Part shown: positions 8,490 to 17,410 of the stretch, in pieces
How positions within the stretch are numbered: the stretch's first letter is position 1
How the letters are laid out: every line of letters starts with the position of its first letter
Assembly: GCF_042648365.1 (NCBI RefSeq)
Contig: NZ_JBHRXI010000049.1
Span: 372,001 to 436,000, forward strand
Direction: 5' to 3'
DNA length: 64,000 bases
From: Lutimaribacter_A marinistellae
Lineage (GTDB): Bacteria; Pseudomonadota; Alphaproteobacteria; Rhodobacterales; Rhodobacteraceae
Notes under the pieces: generated by a model
Told to the model about the DNA's origin: nothing
The model's input: the letters and a program-made list of their open reading frames with translations, nothing else
The model's database searches: none
Made by a program: the position numbers and the translations under genes

Positions 8490-9506
8490 TCAGCTGCCCC
8501 CGCGGGCCTCTTCCAGCGCCTGAACAACAGTATCGTAGAGTTCCTGCGCAGGCAGACCCTGGCCTGACATGTCCGCGATCCACTTTTCGCGGATCGGATC
8601 GGCCGCCTTGGCGCGGAATTCCGAAAGGACCTCGTCAGAGATCATCACTTTGGCTACGCCTTTCTCCTCAAGCACCGTGTCCCAGCGCTCCAGCAATTCG
8701 GCGTAGTTTGCCAAGTAGTGTTCGATGGCTTCGTCGATCGAACTGTCCAGCGCCTCGCGATGCTCATCGGACAGGGCCTCGTAAGCATCGGTATTTACGA
8801 CGACCGGGCAATTCACCGTGCCGGGGTTGAGGTTCGCGGTCCACCAGTCGGCGCGGTTGATCGTACCAAAAGACAGGTGGGCATGCTGCGCGAAGGCAAC
8901 CGTATCGACCACACCCGATTCCATTGCGTTATAGGCTTCGGTCGCCGGAACCGAGGTCGGCACACCGCCCACGGCCGAGAACGCCTCGCCCAGGCCGCCG
9001 GTCGCGCGTACGCGCATGCCGTCCATCGACGCCAAAGTCTCGCGGGGATCGCCAGTGCCGACGAGGTTGTATTGCGGCATGGGCGACGTCATCAAGATCT
9101 TGGCATTCCATTGCGCCATTTCGTCCTGAACCGCCGGGTGGTCATAGACAGCATGGCTGACTGCGACTTCTTCTTCGAGGTTGGACACACCGAGGAAAGG
9201 CAGCTCGAGAACGGTGATCGCCCGGTTCTTGTCGCGGTGATATCCAGCGCAGAACTGTGCCATTTCGAAGGCGCCGATCGAGATTCCGTCGAGGTTCTCG
9301 CGCGGTTTGGACAGACCGCCATAGCTGACATTGATCGTGAACTCGCCCCCGGTTTTCTCTGCAACCAGCTCGGCCAGCTTCTCGACATGCTCGGTAAAGG
9401 CGCGGCGCTTGCCCCAGACTGAGGCATTCCATTCGGTCGCGGCGGCCTCGGACACGAGTGCAAAGCTCAGCGCGGCCACGGCCGTACCGGTCAGAAACTT
9501 GGTCAT
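8490..9506 (-). CDS. dctP: TRAP transporter substrate-binding protein (DctP)
   Basis: A periplasmic solute receptor of 338 residues, first gene of the TRAP operon. An N-terminal signal peptide (MTKFLTGTAVAALSFALVSEAAA) is followed by the mature domain. The TRAP_DctP pattern includes DGMRVRATGGLGEAFSAVGG (carboxylate-binding Arg region) and the Glu/Ala-rich C-terminal helix. It selects the ligand, which the sequence does not reveal. The 464 bp upstream separate it from the divergent acs gene and should contain its promoter. Confidence 0.92.
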   Translation of the reverse strand: MTKFLTGTAVAALSFALVSEAAATEWNASVWGKRRAFTEHVEKLAELVAEKTGGEFTINVSYGGLSKPRENLDGISIGAFEMAQFCAGYHRDKNRAITVLELPFLGVSNLEEEVAVSHAVYDHPAVQDEMAQWNAKILMTSPMPQYNLVGTGDPRETLASMDGMRVRATGGLGEAFSAVGGVPTSVPATEAYNAMESGVVDTVAFAQHAHLSFGTINRADWWTANLNPGTVNCPVVVNTDAYEALSDEHREALDSSIDEAIEHYLANYAELLERWDTVLEEKGVAKVMISDEVLSEFRAKAADPIREKWIADMSGQGLPAQELYDTVVQALEEARGGS

Positions 9507-9970
9507 GATTTCTCTCCCTATTGATGCGGCCTCTCTCCCGATTGCCGCTTGGCAGCGAAGCTAGCGCCAAGTGAATGGCGTGCCAACCCCTCGCCCTTTC
9601 GGGCTCGGCGCGCGAGTCGGGGCGTTTGAGAGTACAATCACCATGACTCTCTATCCATTGAGGTCTTGTCTGGGCCGCCTTCGCCTCGCCGGTTCATCGC
9701 TGATAGCGGTAACCCGATTTCCAGCCACTGAACGCGTTGACTCCGGCCGCTTGTGCGGAAATGAGGTTTTTCAAGGCATTCTGGCAAAAATTTACAATAC
9801 ATCCAGAATGCATCAAAAAACTTTACAGACAAATCGTGTCTTTACCGTAAGTTATTTCATTATTTTCAGTCACGCGTATTATGTGGGGTCAGGAGGAGTT
9901 CGGATTTCATGGCAACGGACACAGGTGCTATGAAGGCCGGGCAAGACATCAGTCAGAGGGAGGAGCCCAA
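9507..9970. other. Intergenic regulatory region between dctP and acs
   Basis: A 464-bp divergent gap. The dctP-proximal half is GC-rich with a small GCCC/GGGC hairpin near 9590-9605. The acs-proximal part (about 9760-9880) is markedly AT-rich compared with its surroundings and holds a perfect 9-bp inverted repeat (separate entry) and three TTTAC words at 9791, about 9823 and 9841. A 29-codon open frame at 9761-9850 is not called a gene. Promoters for both sides are expected here. Confidence 0.6.
9776..9811. promoter_or_regulatory. Perfect 9-bp inverted repeat upstream of acs
   Basis: Arms GCATTCTGG (9776-9784) and CCAGAATGC (9803-9811) are exact inverted repeats with an AT-rich 18-bp spacer, 160-195 bp before the acs start. 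The size fits a dimeric regulator site or an RNA hairpin in the leader. No known regulator motif is recognised. Confidence 0.45.
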
Positions 9971-11935
9971 ATGACGACCGCCACCAAGACCGAAGCCGCC
10001 GCCTATGCGCCGTCGCAAGACGTAATTTCCCGCGCGCATGTCGATGCCGCCGCGTATGACGAAATGTACGCGGCCTCGATCAACGACCCCGAAGGCTTCT
10101 GGGCGGAACAGGCAAAGAGGATCGACTGGATCAAGCCATTCAGCCAGGTCAAGGATGTCTCCTACGAGTTCGGAAATGTGAACATCAACTGGTTCGCCGA
10201 CGGCACACTCAACGTCGCCGCGAATTGTGTCGACCGTCACCTTGCCAGCCGAGGCGATCAGACGGCAATCATCTGGGAGGCCGACGACCCCACCGAAAAG
10301 CCCAAGCATATCTCATACAAGGAGCTGCACGGCCATGTCTGCCGGATGGCCAATATCCTTGAGACTCTTGGTGTGCGGAAGGGTGACAGGGTTGTCATCT
10401 ACCTGCCGATGATCCCTGAAGCTGCCTATGCAATGCTTGCCTGCGCCCGGATCGGCGCAATTCATTCGATTGTCTTCGCCGGCTTCTCGCCCGATGCGCT
10501 CTCGGCCCGTGTCAATGGCTGCGACGCCAAGGTCATCATCACCGCGGACGAAGCGCCGCGCGGCGGTCGCAAGACACCGCTGAAATCGAACGCAGATGCC
10601 GCCCTGCTGCACTGCAAGGACACTGTCAAATGCCTGGTGGTCAAGCGTACCGGCGGGCAGACCACATGGATCGACGGGCGCGATTTCGACTATAACGAAA
10701 TGGCGCTGGAGGCTGATGATTACTCCAAGCCCATCGAGATGAACGCCGAAGATCCGTTGTTCATTCTTTACACGTCCGGTTCCACGGGGCAGCCCAAAGG
10801 GGTCGTTCACACCACCGGTGGTTACCTGACCTATGCCGCGCTGACGCATGAAATCACCTTCGACTATCACGATGGTGACATCTACTGGTGCACCGCCGAC
10901 GTGGGATGGGTCACCGGGCACAGCTATATCGTCTATGGCCCTCTGGCCAACGGCGCGACAACGCTGATGTTCGAAGGTGTGCCCACTTACCCAGACGCGG
11001 GCCGGTTCTGGGAAGTCTGCGCAAAGCACAAGGTCAACCAGTTCTACACTGCGCCCACCGCAATTCGTGCGCTGATGGGTCAGGGCACCGAGTTCGTGGA
11101 AAAGCACGATCTGAGCGATCTGCGCATTCTCGGCACCGTGGGTGAGCCGATCAATCCCGAGGCCTGGAACTGGTACAACGACGTCGTCGGCAAGGGTAAA
11201 TGCCCCATTGTCGACACATGGTGGCAGACCGAAACCGGCGGACATCTGATGACGCCCCTGCCCGGCGCCCACGCGCTCAAGCCCGGCGCCGCGATGAAGC
11301 CTTTCTTCGGCGTGCAGCCGGTCGTTCTCGACCCCCAATCGGGTGAAGAGATCACCGGCAACGGGGTCGAAGGCGTCTTGTGCATCAAGGACAGTTGGCC
11401 CGGCCAGATGCGTACCGTGTGGGGCGACCACGAGCGGTTCGAAAAGACCTATTTTTCGGATTACAAAGGCTACTACTTCACTGGTGACGGGTGCCGCCGC
11501 GACGAGGATGGTGATTACTGGATCACCGGCCGCGTCGATGACGTGATCAACGTCTCCGGGCACCGCATGGGTACTGCCGAGGTCGAAAGCGCCCTGGTGG
11601 CCCATGCCGCCGTGGCCGAGGCCGCCGTCGTCGGCTACCCGCACGAGATCAAAGGTCAGGGCATTTACTGCTACGTCACCCTGATGAACGATCGCGAGCC
11701 ATCGGAAGAGTTGCGCAAGGATCTGCGCCAATGGGTGCGGACCGAAATCGGACCGATCGCCTCGCCGGATGTCATCCAATGGGCCCCAGGCCTGCCCAAG
11801 ACCCGTTCGGGCAAGATCATGCGCCGCATCCTGCGCAAGATCGCCGAAAACGACTTCGGGAGCCTTGGCGACACGTCGACACTGGCCGATCCTTCGGTCG
11901 TCGATGACCTGATCCAGAACCGCGCTGCTAGCTGA
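9971..11935 (+). CDS. acs: Acetyl-CoA synthetase
   Basis: AMP-forming acetate-CoA ligase, 654 residues, normal length. It adenylates acetate with ATP and transfers it to CoA, releasing AMP and pyrophosphate. Signatures are YTSGSTGQPKGVVHT (phosphate-binding loop), WWQTETGG, GDGCRRDEDGDYWITGRVDD (hinge) and PKTRSGKIMRRILRKIA, in which Lys615 is the catalytic lysine that protein acetylases silence in this family. The start at 9971 follows GGGAGGAG at good spacing; an upstream in-frame ATG at 9881 lacks one. The downstream adk and acetate symporter make this an acetate-assimilation block, with adk able to recycle the AMP. Confidence 0.97.
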   Translation: MTTATKTEAAAYAPSQDVISRAHVDAAAYDEMYAASINDPEGFWAEQAKRIDWIKPFSQVKDVSYEFGNVNINWFADGTLNVAANCVDRHLASRGDQTAIIWEADDPTEKPKHISYKELHGHVCRMANILETLGVRKGDRVVIYLPMIPEAAYAMLACARIGAIHSIVFAGFSPDALSARVNGCDAKVIITADEAPRGGRKTPLKSNADAALLHCKDTVKCLVVKRTGGQTTWIDGRDFDYNEMALEADDYSKPIEMNAEDPLFILYTSGSTGQPKGVVHTTGGYLTYAALTHEITFDYHDGDIYWCTADVGWVTGHSYIVYGPLANGATTLMFEGVPTYPDAGRFWEVCAKHKVNQFYTAPTAIRALMGQGTEFVEKHDLSDLRILGTVGEPINPEAWNWYNDVVGKGKCPIVDTWWQTETGGHLMTPLPGAHALKPGAAMKPFFGVQPVVLDPQSGEEITGNGVEGVLCIKDSWPGQMRTVWGDHERFEKTYFSDYKGYYFTGDGCRRDEDGDYWITGRVDDVINVSGHRMGTAEVESALVAHAAVAEAAVVGYPHEIKGQGIYCYVTLMNDREPSEELRKDLRQWVRTEIGPIASPDVIQWAPGLPKTRSGKIMRRILRKIAENDFGSLGDTSTLADPSVVDDLIQNRAAS

Positions 11936-11942
11936 GGGCAAG

Positions 11943-12629
11943 ATGATGAAAGATGTCGTCGAAACCACACCCGCCGTCCTGATCCTTCTCGGGCCTCCGG
12001 GTGCCGGAAAGGGCACGCAGGCCCGCATGCTCGAAAACGAATTCGGGCTGGTTCAACTCTCCACCGGTGATCTGCTCCGTGCAGCCGTCGCGGCCGGCAC
12101 CGAGGCCGGCAAGCGTGCAAAGGCCGTCATGGAAGCGGGCGAGTTGGTCAGCGACGACATCGTCATCGCCATCCTTCGCGATCGCCTGGCCGAGCCCGAT
12201 TGCGCCCGCGGCGTGATCCTTGACGGCTTCCCGCGCACCACGGTTCAGGCCGCTGCGCTGGACGAACTGCTTGCAGCCAACGGCCAGAAGATCGACGCCG
12301 CGATCAGCCTCGAAGTCGAGGATGCGGCGATGGTGACCCGGATTTCGGGTCGCTACACCTGCGCCGGTTGCGGCGAAGGTTATCACGACACGTTCAAGAC
12401 ACCTGAGCAGTCCGGCACGTGTGACAAGTGCGGCGGCACCGAGTTCAAGCGCCGCGCCGATGACAATGCCGAAACGGTGGCGAGCCGGCTGGAGGCTTAC
12501 CACGCACAGACCGCCCCGCTGATCGCCTATTACGACGACAAGGATGTGCTGAAGCGTATCGACGCCATGGGCGAGATCGATGAGATCGCCCAGGGCCTCG
12601 CCAACATCGTCAAGGGGGCGGTGAACTAG
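11943..12629 (+). CDS. adk: Adenylate kinase, zinc-lid type
   Basis: A 228-residue long-form adenylate kinase catalysing ATP + AMP = 2 ADP. The P-loop GPPGAGKGTQ is at residues 17-26, with the AMP-site DGFPRTTVQA and the lid with four cysteines in CAGCGEGYH and CDKCGG, a structural zinc site. It starts only 7 bp after acs. An adenylate kinase placed directly behind acs would remove the AMP that Acs produces and pull acetate activation forward. A housekeeping adk is usually found with ribosomal protein genes, so this may be a second, dedicated copy. Confidence 0.95.
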   Translation: MMKDVVETTPAVLILLGPPGAGKGTQARMLENEFGLVQLSTGDLLRAAVAAGTEAGKRAKAVMEAGELVSDDIVIAILRDRLAEPDCARGVILDGFPRTTVQAAALDELLAANGQKIDAAISLEVEDAAMVTRISGRYTCAGCGEGYHDTFKTPEQSGTCDKCGGTEFKRRADDNAETVASRLEAYHAQTAPLIAYYDDKDVLKRIDAMGEIDEIAQGLANIVKGAVN

Positions 12630-12724
12630 GCGCGAACGACCGGGCCCGGCGGCGCAAGCCACCGCCCCACCCCCCTTGAAGGAATGTGACCGGACGACCC
12701 GCCTTGGCGGACCGGTAACGGCTT

Positions 12725-12751
12725 GCCTGCCGATATCACTGCCCGGCAGGC
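12725..12751 (+). promoter_or_regulatory. Inverted repeat in the adk-to-DUF4212 gap
   Basis: GCCTGCC (12725-12731) and GGCAGGC (12745-12751) form a perfect 7-bp inverted repeat in the 185-bp gap after adk, 64 bp before the DUF4212 start. There is no T-tract, so it is more likely an operator or a leader/processing hairpin that sets symporter expression apart from acs-adk. Confidence 0.35.
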
Positions 12752-12814
12752 GCAATGGAGAGGGAACGCCCATCCGTGCAGGGCGGCCCTGGAGGAAAGA
12801 AGGAGGACCCGCGA

Positions 12815-13099
12815 ATGGCGGATCAGACCACAAATACCGCGCAGGCGGCCAAGGCCGACAAAGGCTATTGGCAGGCCAATGTGCGCATAATCATCGTCAG
12901 CCTCGTCATCTGGGCGCTGGTATCGTTCGGGTTCGGCATCCTGCTGCGCCCGCTTCTGTCGGGCATCGCCGTGGGCGGGACCGATCTTGGCTTCTGGTTC
13001 GCCCAGCAAGGCTCGATCCTGGTCTTCCTCGGGCTGATCTTCTTCTACGCCTGGCGCATGAACAAGCTGGACGCCGAATACGGCGTGGACGAGGAGTAA
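12815..13099 (+). CDS. DUF4212 small subunit of a sodium/solute symporter
   Basis: A 94-residue membrane protein with two hydrophobic segments (about residues 24-46 and 56-80) and the family-like FGFGILLRPLL and LGFWFAQQGSILVFLGLIFFYA split by a loop. The start at 12815 is set by AGGAGGA eight bases upstream. DUF4212 proteins are encoded immediately before ActP-like symporters and are thought to be their small partner subunit. Here the symporter follows after 6 bp. Role inferred from context: a stabilising or functional partner in acetate uptake. Confidence 0.88.
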   Translation: MADQTTNTAQAAKADKGYWQANVRIIIVSLVIWALVSFGFGILLRPLLSGIAVGGTDLGFWFAQQGSILVFLGLIFFYAWRMNKLDAEYGVDEE

Positions 13100-13105
13100 A
13101 CCGTC

Positions 13106-14887
13106 ATGGACCAGTTCACCATCAACCTGCTGTTCGTGGGCGCGTCCTTTGCGCTCTACATCGGCATCGCGATCTGGGCCCGGGCGGGTTCCACGTCGGA
13201 ATTCTACGCCGCAGGACGCGGCGTTCACCCTGTCACCAACGGCATGGCCACGGCGGCCGACTGGATGTCGGCGGCCTCGTTCATCTCGATGGCGGGTCTC
13301 ATCGCCTTTACCGGCTATGACAACTCGACCTTCCTCATGGGCTGGACCGGCGGTTACGTTCTGCTGGCGCTTCTTCTGGCACCTTACCTGCGCAAGTTCG
13401 GCAAGTTCACCGTGTCCGAGTTCATCGGCGACCGGTTCTACAGCCCGACAGCGCGCATCGTCGCCGTGATCTGCCTGATCGTCGCGTCGACCACCTATGT
13501 GATCGGCCAGATGACCGGCGTTGGCGTGGCTTTTGGCCGCTTCCTCGAAGTGTCGAACACCACCGGCCTGCTGATCGGTGCCTGTGTGGTCTTTGCCTAT
13601 GCCGTGTTCGGCGGCATGAAGGGCGTGACCTACACGCAGGTCGCTCAGTACTGCGTTCTGATCATGGCTTACACGATCCCGGCCGTCTTCATCTCGCTGC
13701 AGCTGACCGGCAACCCCGTACCGGCCCTTGGCCTCTTCGGTGATCACGCCGCCAGCGGCGAGCCGCTGTTGTCCAAGCTGGACGCCATCGTGACCGACCT
13801 CGGCTTCAAGGAGTACACGGCACATCACGGTGACACGTTCAACATGGTGCTGTTCACCCTGTCGCTGATGATCGGTACAGCGGGTCTCCCCCACGTCATC
13901 ATGCGCTTTTTCACCGTGCCCAAAGTGGCCGACGCGCGCTGGTCGGCAGGCTGGGCGCTGGTCTTCATCGCGCTGCTCTACCTCACCGCCCCCGCGGTTG
14001 GCGCCATGGCCCGTCTGAACATTTCGGACATGATGTGGCCCGAAGGCACAGATGGTCAGGCCGTGTCGGTCGAGATGATCGAGAACGATGCGCGCTATGA
14101 CTGGATGGCAACCTGGCAGAAAACCGGCCTTCTCGGCTGGGAAGACAAGAACGGCGACGGTCGGATCCAGTACTATAACGACAAGTCCGAAGCCATGCAG
14201 GAAAAAGCGGCTGCGAACGGTTGGGAAGGCAACGAGCTGACCAATTTCAACCGCGACATCCTGGTTCTGGCCAACCCTGAAATCGCCAACCTGCCCGGCT
14301 GGGTCATCGGCCTCGTCGCCGCAGGCGGTCTGGCTGCCGCGCTTTCGACTGCGGCCGGTCTGCTGCTGGCGATCTCCTCGGCGGTCAGCCACGACCTGAT
14401 CAAGGGCTCGATCAACCCGCAGATCAGCGAAAAAGGAGAGCTTTTGTCGGCACGTATCGCAATGGCGGTGGCCATCGCGGTGGCGACCTACCTGGGGCTC
14501 AACCCTCCGGGCTTTGCTGCACAAACCGTGGCACTCGCCTTCGGCCTTGCCGCCGCATCGATCTTCCCGGCGCTGATGATGGGCATCTTTACCAAGGTGA
14601 ACAACAAGGGTGCCGTGGCAGGCATGATCGCGGGCCTCGTCGTGACGCTGATCTACATCTTCCTGCACAAGGGCTGGTTCTTCATCCCCGGCACCAACAG
14701 CTTCACCGATGCCGACCCGCTGCTGGGCACGGTCAAGTCGACCTCCTTCGGAGCAATCGGCGCGATGGTGAACTTTGCGGTGGCCTACTTCGTCTCGAAG
14801 TCGAGTGCACCTATCCCGGCAGAGATCGAAGACCTCGTGGAAAGCGTCCGCATCCCCCGCGGTGCCGCCGCGGCGCAGGACCACTGA
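13106..14887 (+). CDS. actP: Sodium:solute symporter, acetate permease type (VC_2705-like)
   Basis: A 593-residue SSS-family permease with about 13 predicted helices. Family marks are FYAAGRGVHPVTNGMATAADW in the first loop, GGYVLLALLLAPYLRKFGKF, and AGGLAAALSTAAGLLLAISS in the later helix that carries the sodium-site serines. A hydrophilic insertion around residues 310-385, with a DKNGDGRIQYY stretch, is normal for this two-component subgroup. The DUF4212 partner is directly upstream and acs and adk precede it, so acetate or another short carboxylate is the likely substrate. A strong terminator follows at 14934. Confidence 0.92.
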   Translation: MDQFTINLLFVGASFALYIGIAIWARAGSTSEFYAAGRGVHPVTNGMATAADWMSAASFISMAGLIAFTGYDNSTFLMGWTGGYVLLALLLAPYLRKFGKFTVSEFIGDRFYSPTARIVAVICLIVASTTYVIGQMTGVGVAFGRFLEVSNTTGLLIGACVVFAYAVFGGMKGVTYTQVAQYCVLIMAYTIPAVFISLQLTGNPVPALGLFGDHAASGEPLLSKLDAIVTDLGFKEYTAHHGDTFNMVLFTLSLMIGTAGLPHVIMRFFTVPKVADARWSAGWALVFIALLYLTAPAVGAMARLNISDMMWPEGTDGQAVSVEMIENDARYDWMATWQKTGLLGWEDKNGDGRIQYYNDKSEAMQEKAAANGWEGNELTNFNRDILVLANPEIANLPGWVIGLVAAGGLAAALSTAAGLLLAISSAVSHDLIKGSINPQISEKGELLSARIAMAVAIAVATYLGLNPPGFAAQTVALAFGLAAASIFPALMMGIFTKVNNKGAVAGMIAGLVVTLIYIFLHKGWFFIPGTNSFTDADPLLGTVKSTSFGAIGAMVNFAVAYFVSKSSAPIPAEIEDLVESVRIPRGAAAAQDH

Positions 14888-14933
14888 TCCCCAACGGGCG
14901 GGCCGCATGCGACGGCCTGCCCTCTTTGACAAC

Positions 14934-14972
14934 GGTCCCGCCCTTCGCAATCTGGGCGGGACCTTTCTGTTT
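14934..14972 (+). terminator. Rho-independent terminator after actP
   Basis: Perfect 10-bp stem GGTCCCGCCC/GGGCGGGACC (14934-14943 and 14954-14963) with a 10-base loop, followed by TTTCTGTTT. It lies between the symporter stop and the DUF294 gene, so the latter probably has its own promoter or depends on read-through. Confidence 0.85.
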
Positions 14973-14986
14973 CAACGGGTGGCCCG

Positions 14987-16810
14987 ATGTCTCTCTCGAC
15001 CGATGACCTGATCCGCTTTCTGCGCACCGTCCACCCCTATGACGGGCTCGAGCCTGCACGGCTTGACGAGGTCGCACCCGATTTCACCGTTCTTCACCTG
15101 AAGGCAGGCGAGGAGGTTTACACGCGCGGCCAGATGCTGGACGGGTTGTACCTGATCCACGAGGGCGAGGTCGAAGTCAGCGACGAAAACGGTGCCATCG
15201 TGTCGATCCTGGGCTCCCGCAACTCTTTCGGTGAACGAGGCCTCGCGCGAGATGGTCGAGCGGTGACTGCAGCCCGCGCCAGTGCGGACAGCGAACTGCT
15301 CCTGCTGCCGCGACACGCTTTCGAAAAGCTCATGGCCAACGAACCCACGGTCGCACGCTTTTTCGACCGCCGCCGAGGGGAAGGCAGCCGCGGCAGCGAC
15401 CTTGCCACCTCGCGTGTGGAAACCTTCATGGCCAGCAACCCGGCCACCTGCCCGCCAACGACGACCGTTCAGGACGCCGCGCGCATCATGCGTGATCGCG
15501 GCATTTCCTCTCTGTGCGTGACCGATGCTGGGAGCCTCGCCGGGATCGTCACGGTGCGTGATCTTTCCGGCAAGGTCGTGGCAGAGGCGATGCCCTCGAA
15601 CACCCCACTGGATCAGGTCATGACCGTGGCTCCGCTTACGTTGTCGCCCGATGCGATCGGCTCGGACGTGCTGCACGCGATGATGGAGCGTCACATCGGC
15701 CATATTCCGATCACCGAGGCCGGACGCCTTGTCGGCATCGTTACCCAGACGGACTTGACCCGTTTCCAGGCCGTCAGCTCGGCCGAACTGGTGAGCGCCA
15801 TCTCCCGCGCGGACAGTGCCAAAGAGATGGCCAAAACCACGGCCGAGATACCGCGCCTGTTGGTGCAGCTTGTCGCCGGCGGTAACCGGCACGAGGTCGT
15901 AACCCGTCTCATCACCGATATCGCCGACACGGCGACCCGACGGCTGCTGGCACTGGCCGAGGAAAAACTCGGCCCGCCGCCGGTGCCCTATCTTTGGCTC
16001 GCATGTGGCAGCCAGGGGCGGCAGGAACAGACAGGCGTCAGCGATCAGGACAACTGCATGATGCTCGATGACGCCGTAAGCGACGTCGACATGCCGTATT
16101 TTCGTGACCTCGCGCGCTTTGTCTGCGAGGGGCTCGATACCTGCGGCTATTTCCTGTGCCCCGGCGACATGATGGCAACCAATCCACGCTGGTGCCAGCC
16201 GGTCAGCACATGGCGGAGTTACTTCGCGGGCTGGATCGCGAAGCCCAACCCCGAGGCGCAGATGCTGGCCTCGGTCATGTTCGACCTGCGCCCGATCGGC
16301 GGCGACCGCAGCCTGTTCGAGGGTCTTCAGACCGAGACGCTTGCCATGGCGCGCCGGAATTCGATCTTCGTCGCGCATATGATTTCGAACTCGCTCAAGC
16401 ATACGCCGCCGCTTGGCCTTCTACGGGGCTTTGCCACCATCCGTTCGGGCGAGCATCGCAACACGCTCGACCTCAAGCATAACGGCGTCGTGCCGGTGGT
16501 CGATCTCGGCCGCATCTATGCCTTGCAGGGCAGCCTGCCGGAGGTGAACACCCGCTCCCGCCTGAAAGCCGCCGAAGCTGCTGGCGTTCTCAGCCCGTCG
16601 GGTGCGCGCGACCTGATCGATGCCTACGACCTGATTGCGGAAACGCGGTTGGAACATCAGGTTGAAATGGCACGGCGCGGCGAGAAACCCGACAATTACC
16701 TGACCCCAACGGATCTTTCGGATTTTGAGCGAAGTCATCTGCGCGATGCCTTCGTCGTGGTAAAGACGATGCAATCGGCAGTGGGTCACGGCAAGGGAAT
16801 GCTGGGCTAA
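14987..16810 (+). CDS. cNMP-binding / CBS / DUF294 nucleotidyltransferase-like protein
   Basis: A 607-residue cytoplasmic protein with four blocks: a cyclic-nucleotide-binding-like domain (about 20-125, YTRGQMLDGLYLIHEGEVEV), a CBS pair (about 145-265, MRDRGISSLCVTD and HIGHIPITEAGRLVGIVTQTD), a DUF294 nucleotidyltransferase-like domain (about 300-440, CGSQGRQEQTGVSDQDN with the Gly-Ser and Asp-x-Asp expected of that fold) and a helical C-terminal domain. No transfer reaction is established for the family. CBS domains commonly bind adenylates, so position behind Acs and Adk suggests it senses AMP/ATP while controlling acetate use. That is inference. Confidence 0.88.
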   Translation: MSLSTDDLIRFLRTVHPYDGLEPARLDEVAPDFTVLHLKAGEEVYTRGQMLDGLYLIHEGEVEVSDENGAIVSILGSRNSFGERGLARDGRAVTAARASADSELLLLPRHAFEKLMANEPTVARFFDRRRGEGSRGSDLATSRVETFMASNPATCPPTTTVQDAARIMRDRGISSLCVTDAGSLAGIVTVRDLSGKVVAEAMPSNTPLDQVMTVAPLTLSPDAIGSDVLHAMMERHIGHIPITEAGRLVGIVTQTDLTRFQAVSSAELVSAISRADSAKEMAKTTAEIPRLLVQLVAGGNRHEVVTRLITDIADTATRRLLALAEEKLGPPPVPYLWLACGSQGRQEQTGVSDQDNCMMLDDAVSDVDMPYFRDLARFVCEGLDTCGYFLCPGDMMATNPRWCQPVSTWRSYFAGWIAKPNPEAQMLASVMFDLRPIGGDRSLFEGLQTETLAMARRNSIFVAHMISNSLKHTPPLGLLRGFATIRSGEHRNTLDLKHNGVVPVVDLGRIYALQGSLPEVNTRSRLKAAEAAGVLSPSGARDLIDAYDLIAETRLEHQVEMARRGEKPDNYLTPTDLSDFERSHLRDAFVVVKTMQSAVGHGKGMLG

Positions 16811-16888
16811 CCGTAACGCGGTCCCGCCAGTGGCTGCCGGATCTGGAACGAGCCGCGCGCGAGCGGTGACCTTGGGAGGAGAACCACG

Positions 16889-17410
16889 ATGTTTCTGGAA
16901 CTGATCGGAACGGTGTTTGCCGGCATCGCCGTGGCAGGGCTGGTCATGTTGCTGGGCAAGGTGACGGGCGGTCGCCTGCCGCGCTGGATGACACCGGTTG
17001 CTGCGGGTCTTGCGATGATCGCCGTGACGATCTCAAGCGAGTATTCGTGGTTTTCGCGCACGACAGCTGCCCTGCCCGAGGGGCTGGTGGTCGCGCAGAC
17101 CGTGGAGAAACGCGCCTTCTATCAACCATGGACTTATGTCACGCCCTACGTGAACCGCTTTGTCGCCGCTGATATCGCCACGATGCAAAGCCACCCCGAG
17201 CGACCGGACCAGAAGATCGCGCAGCTGTACTTCTTCGGCCGTTGGGCTGCGGTCGAGAAACTGCCGGTCGCGTTCGATTGCGCCGAGAACAGGCGCGCCA
17301 TGCTGGGCGACGGGGTGGAGTTCGATGCTGCGGGCGAGCTTGTGGATGCAGACTGGGTCGTGGCCCCGCCGGGTGATCCTCTGGTGCAAACTGTCTGCGA
17401 GGTGGCGTAA
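16889..17410 (+). CDS. Small membrane protein of unknown function
   Basis: 173 residues with two N-terminal hydrophobic helices (about 3-27 and 34-55), followed by a soluble domain of about 115 residues rich in aromatic residues (YQPWTYVTPYVNRFV). The start has GGGAGGAG upstream. It overlaps the next gene by one base (TAATG), so it is translationally coupled to the exonuclease. I do not recognise the family with certainty; the position between the DUF294 protein and the exonuclease suggests a shared role with them. Confidence 0.75.
   Translation: MFLELIGTVFAGIAVAGLVMLLGKVTGGRLPRWMTPVAAGLAMIAVTISSEYSWFSRTTAALPEGLVVAQTVEKRAFYQPWTYVTPYVNRFVAADIATMQSHPERPDQKIAQLYFFGRWAAVEKLPVAFDCAENRRAMLGDGVEFDAAGELVDADWVVAPPGDPLVQTVCEVA

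Noticed and set aside
9761..9850. 29-codon frame in the acs leader (basic, aromatic peptide)
   Set aside because: It overlaps the inverted repeat, has no clear ribosome site, and the region is better explained as regulatory DNA.
10313..12028. Long open frame (571 codons) opposite acs
   Set aside because: Antisense to acetyl-CoA synthetase; no motif, and the plus-strand protein is fully supported.
12626..14950. Long open frame (774 codons) on the minus strand opposite actP
   Set aside because: It lies entirely antisense to a well-supported symporter and DUF4212 gene, is rich in Arg/Gly/Asp/His as expected of a GC-rich shadow, and matches no family.
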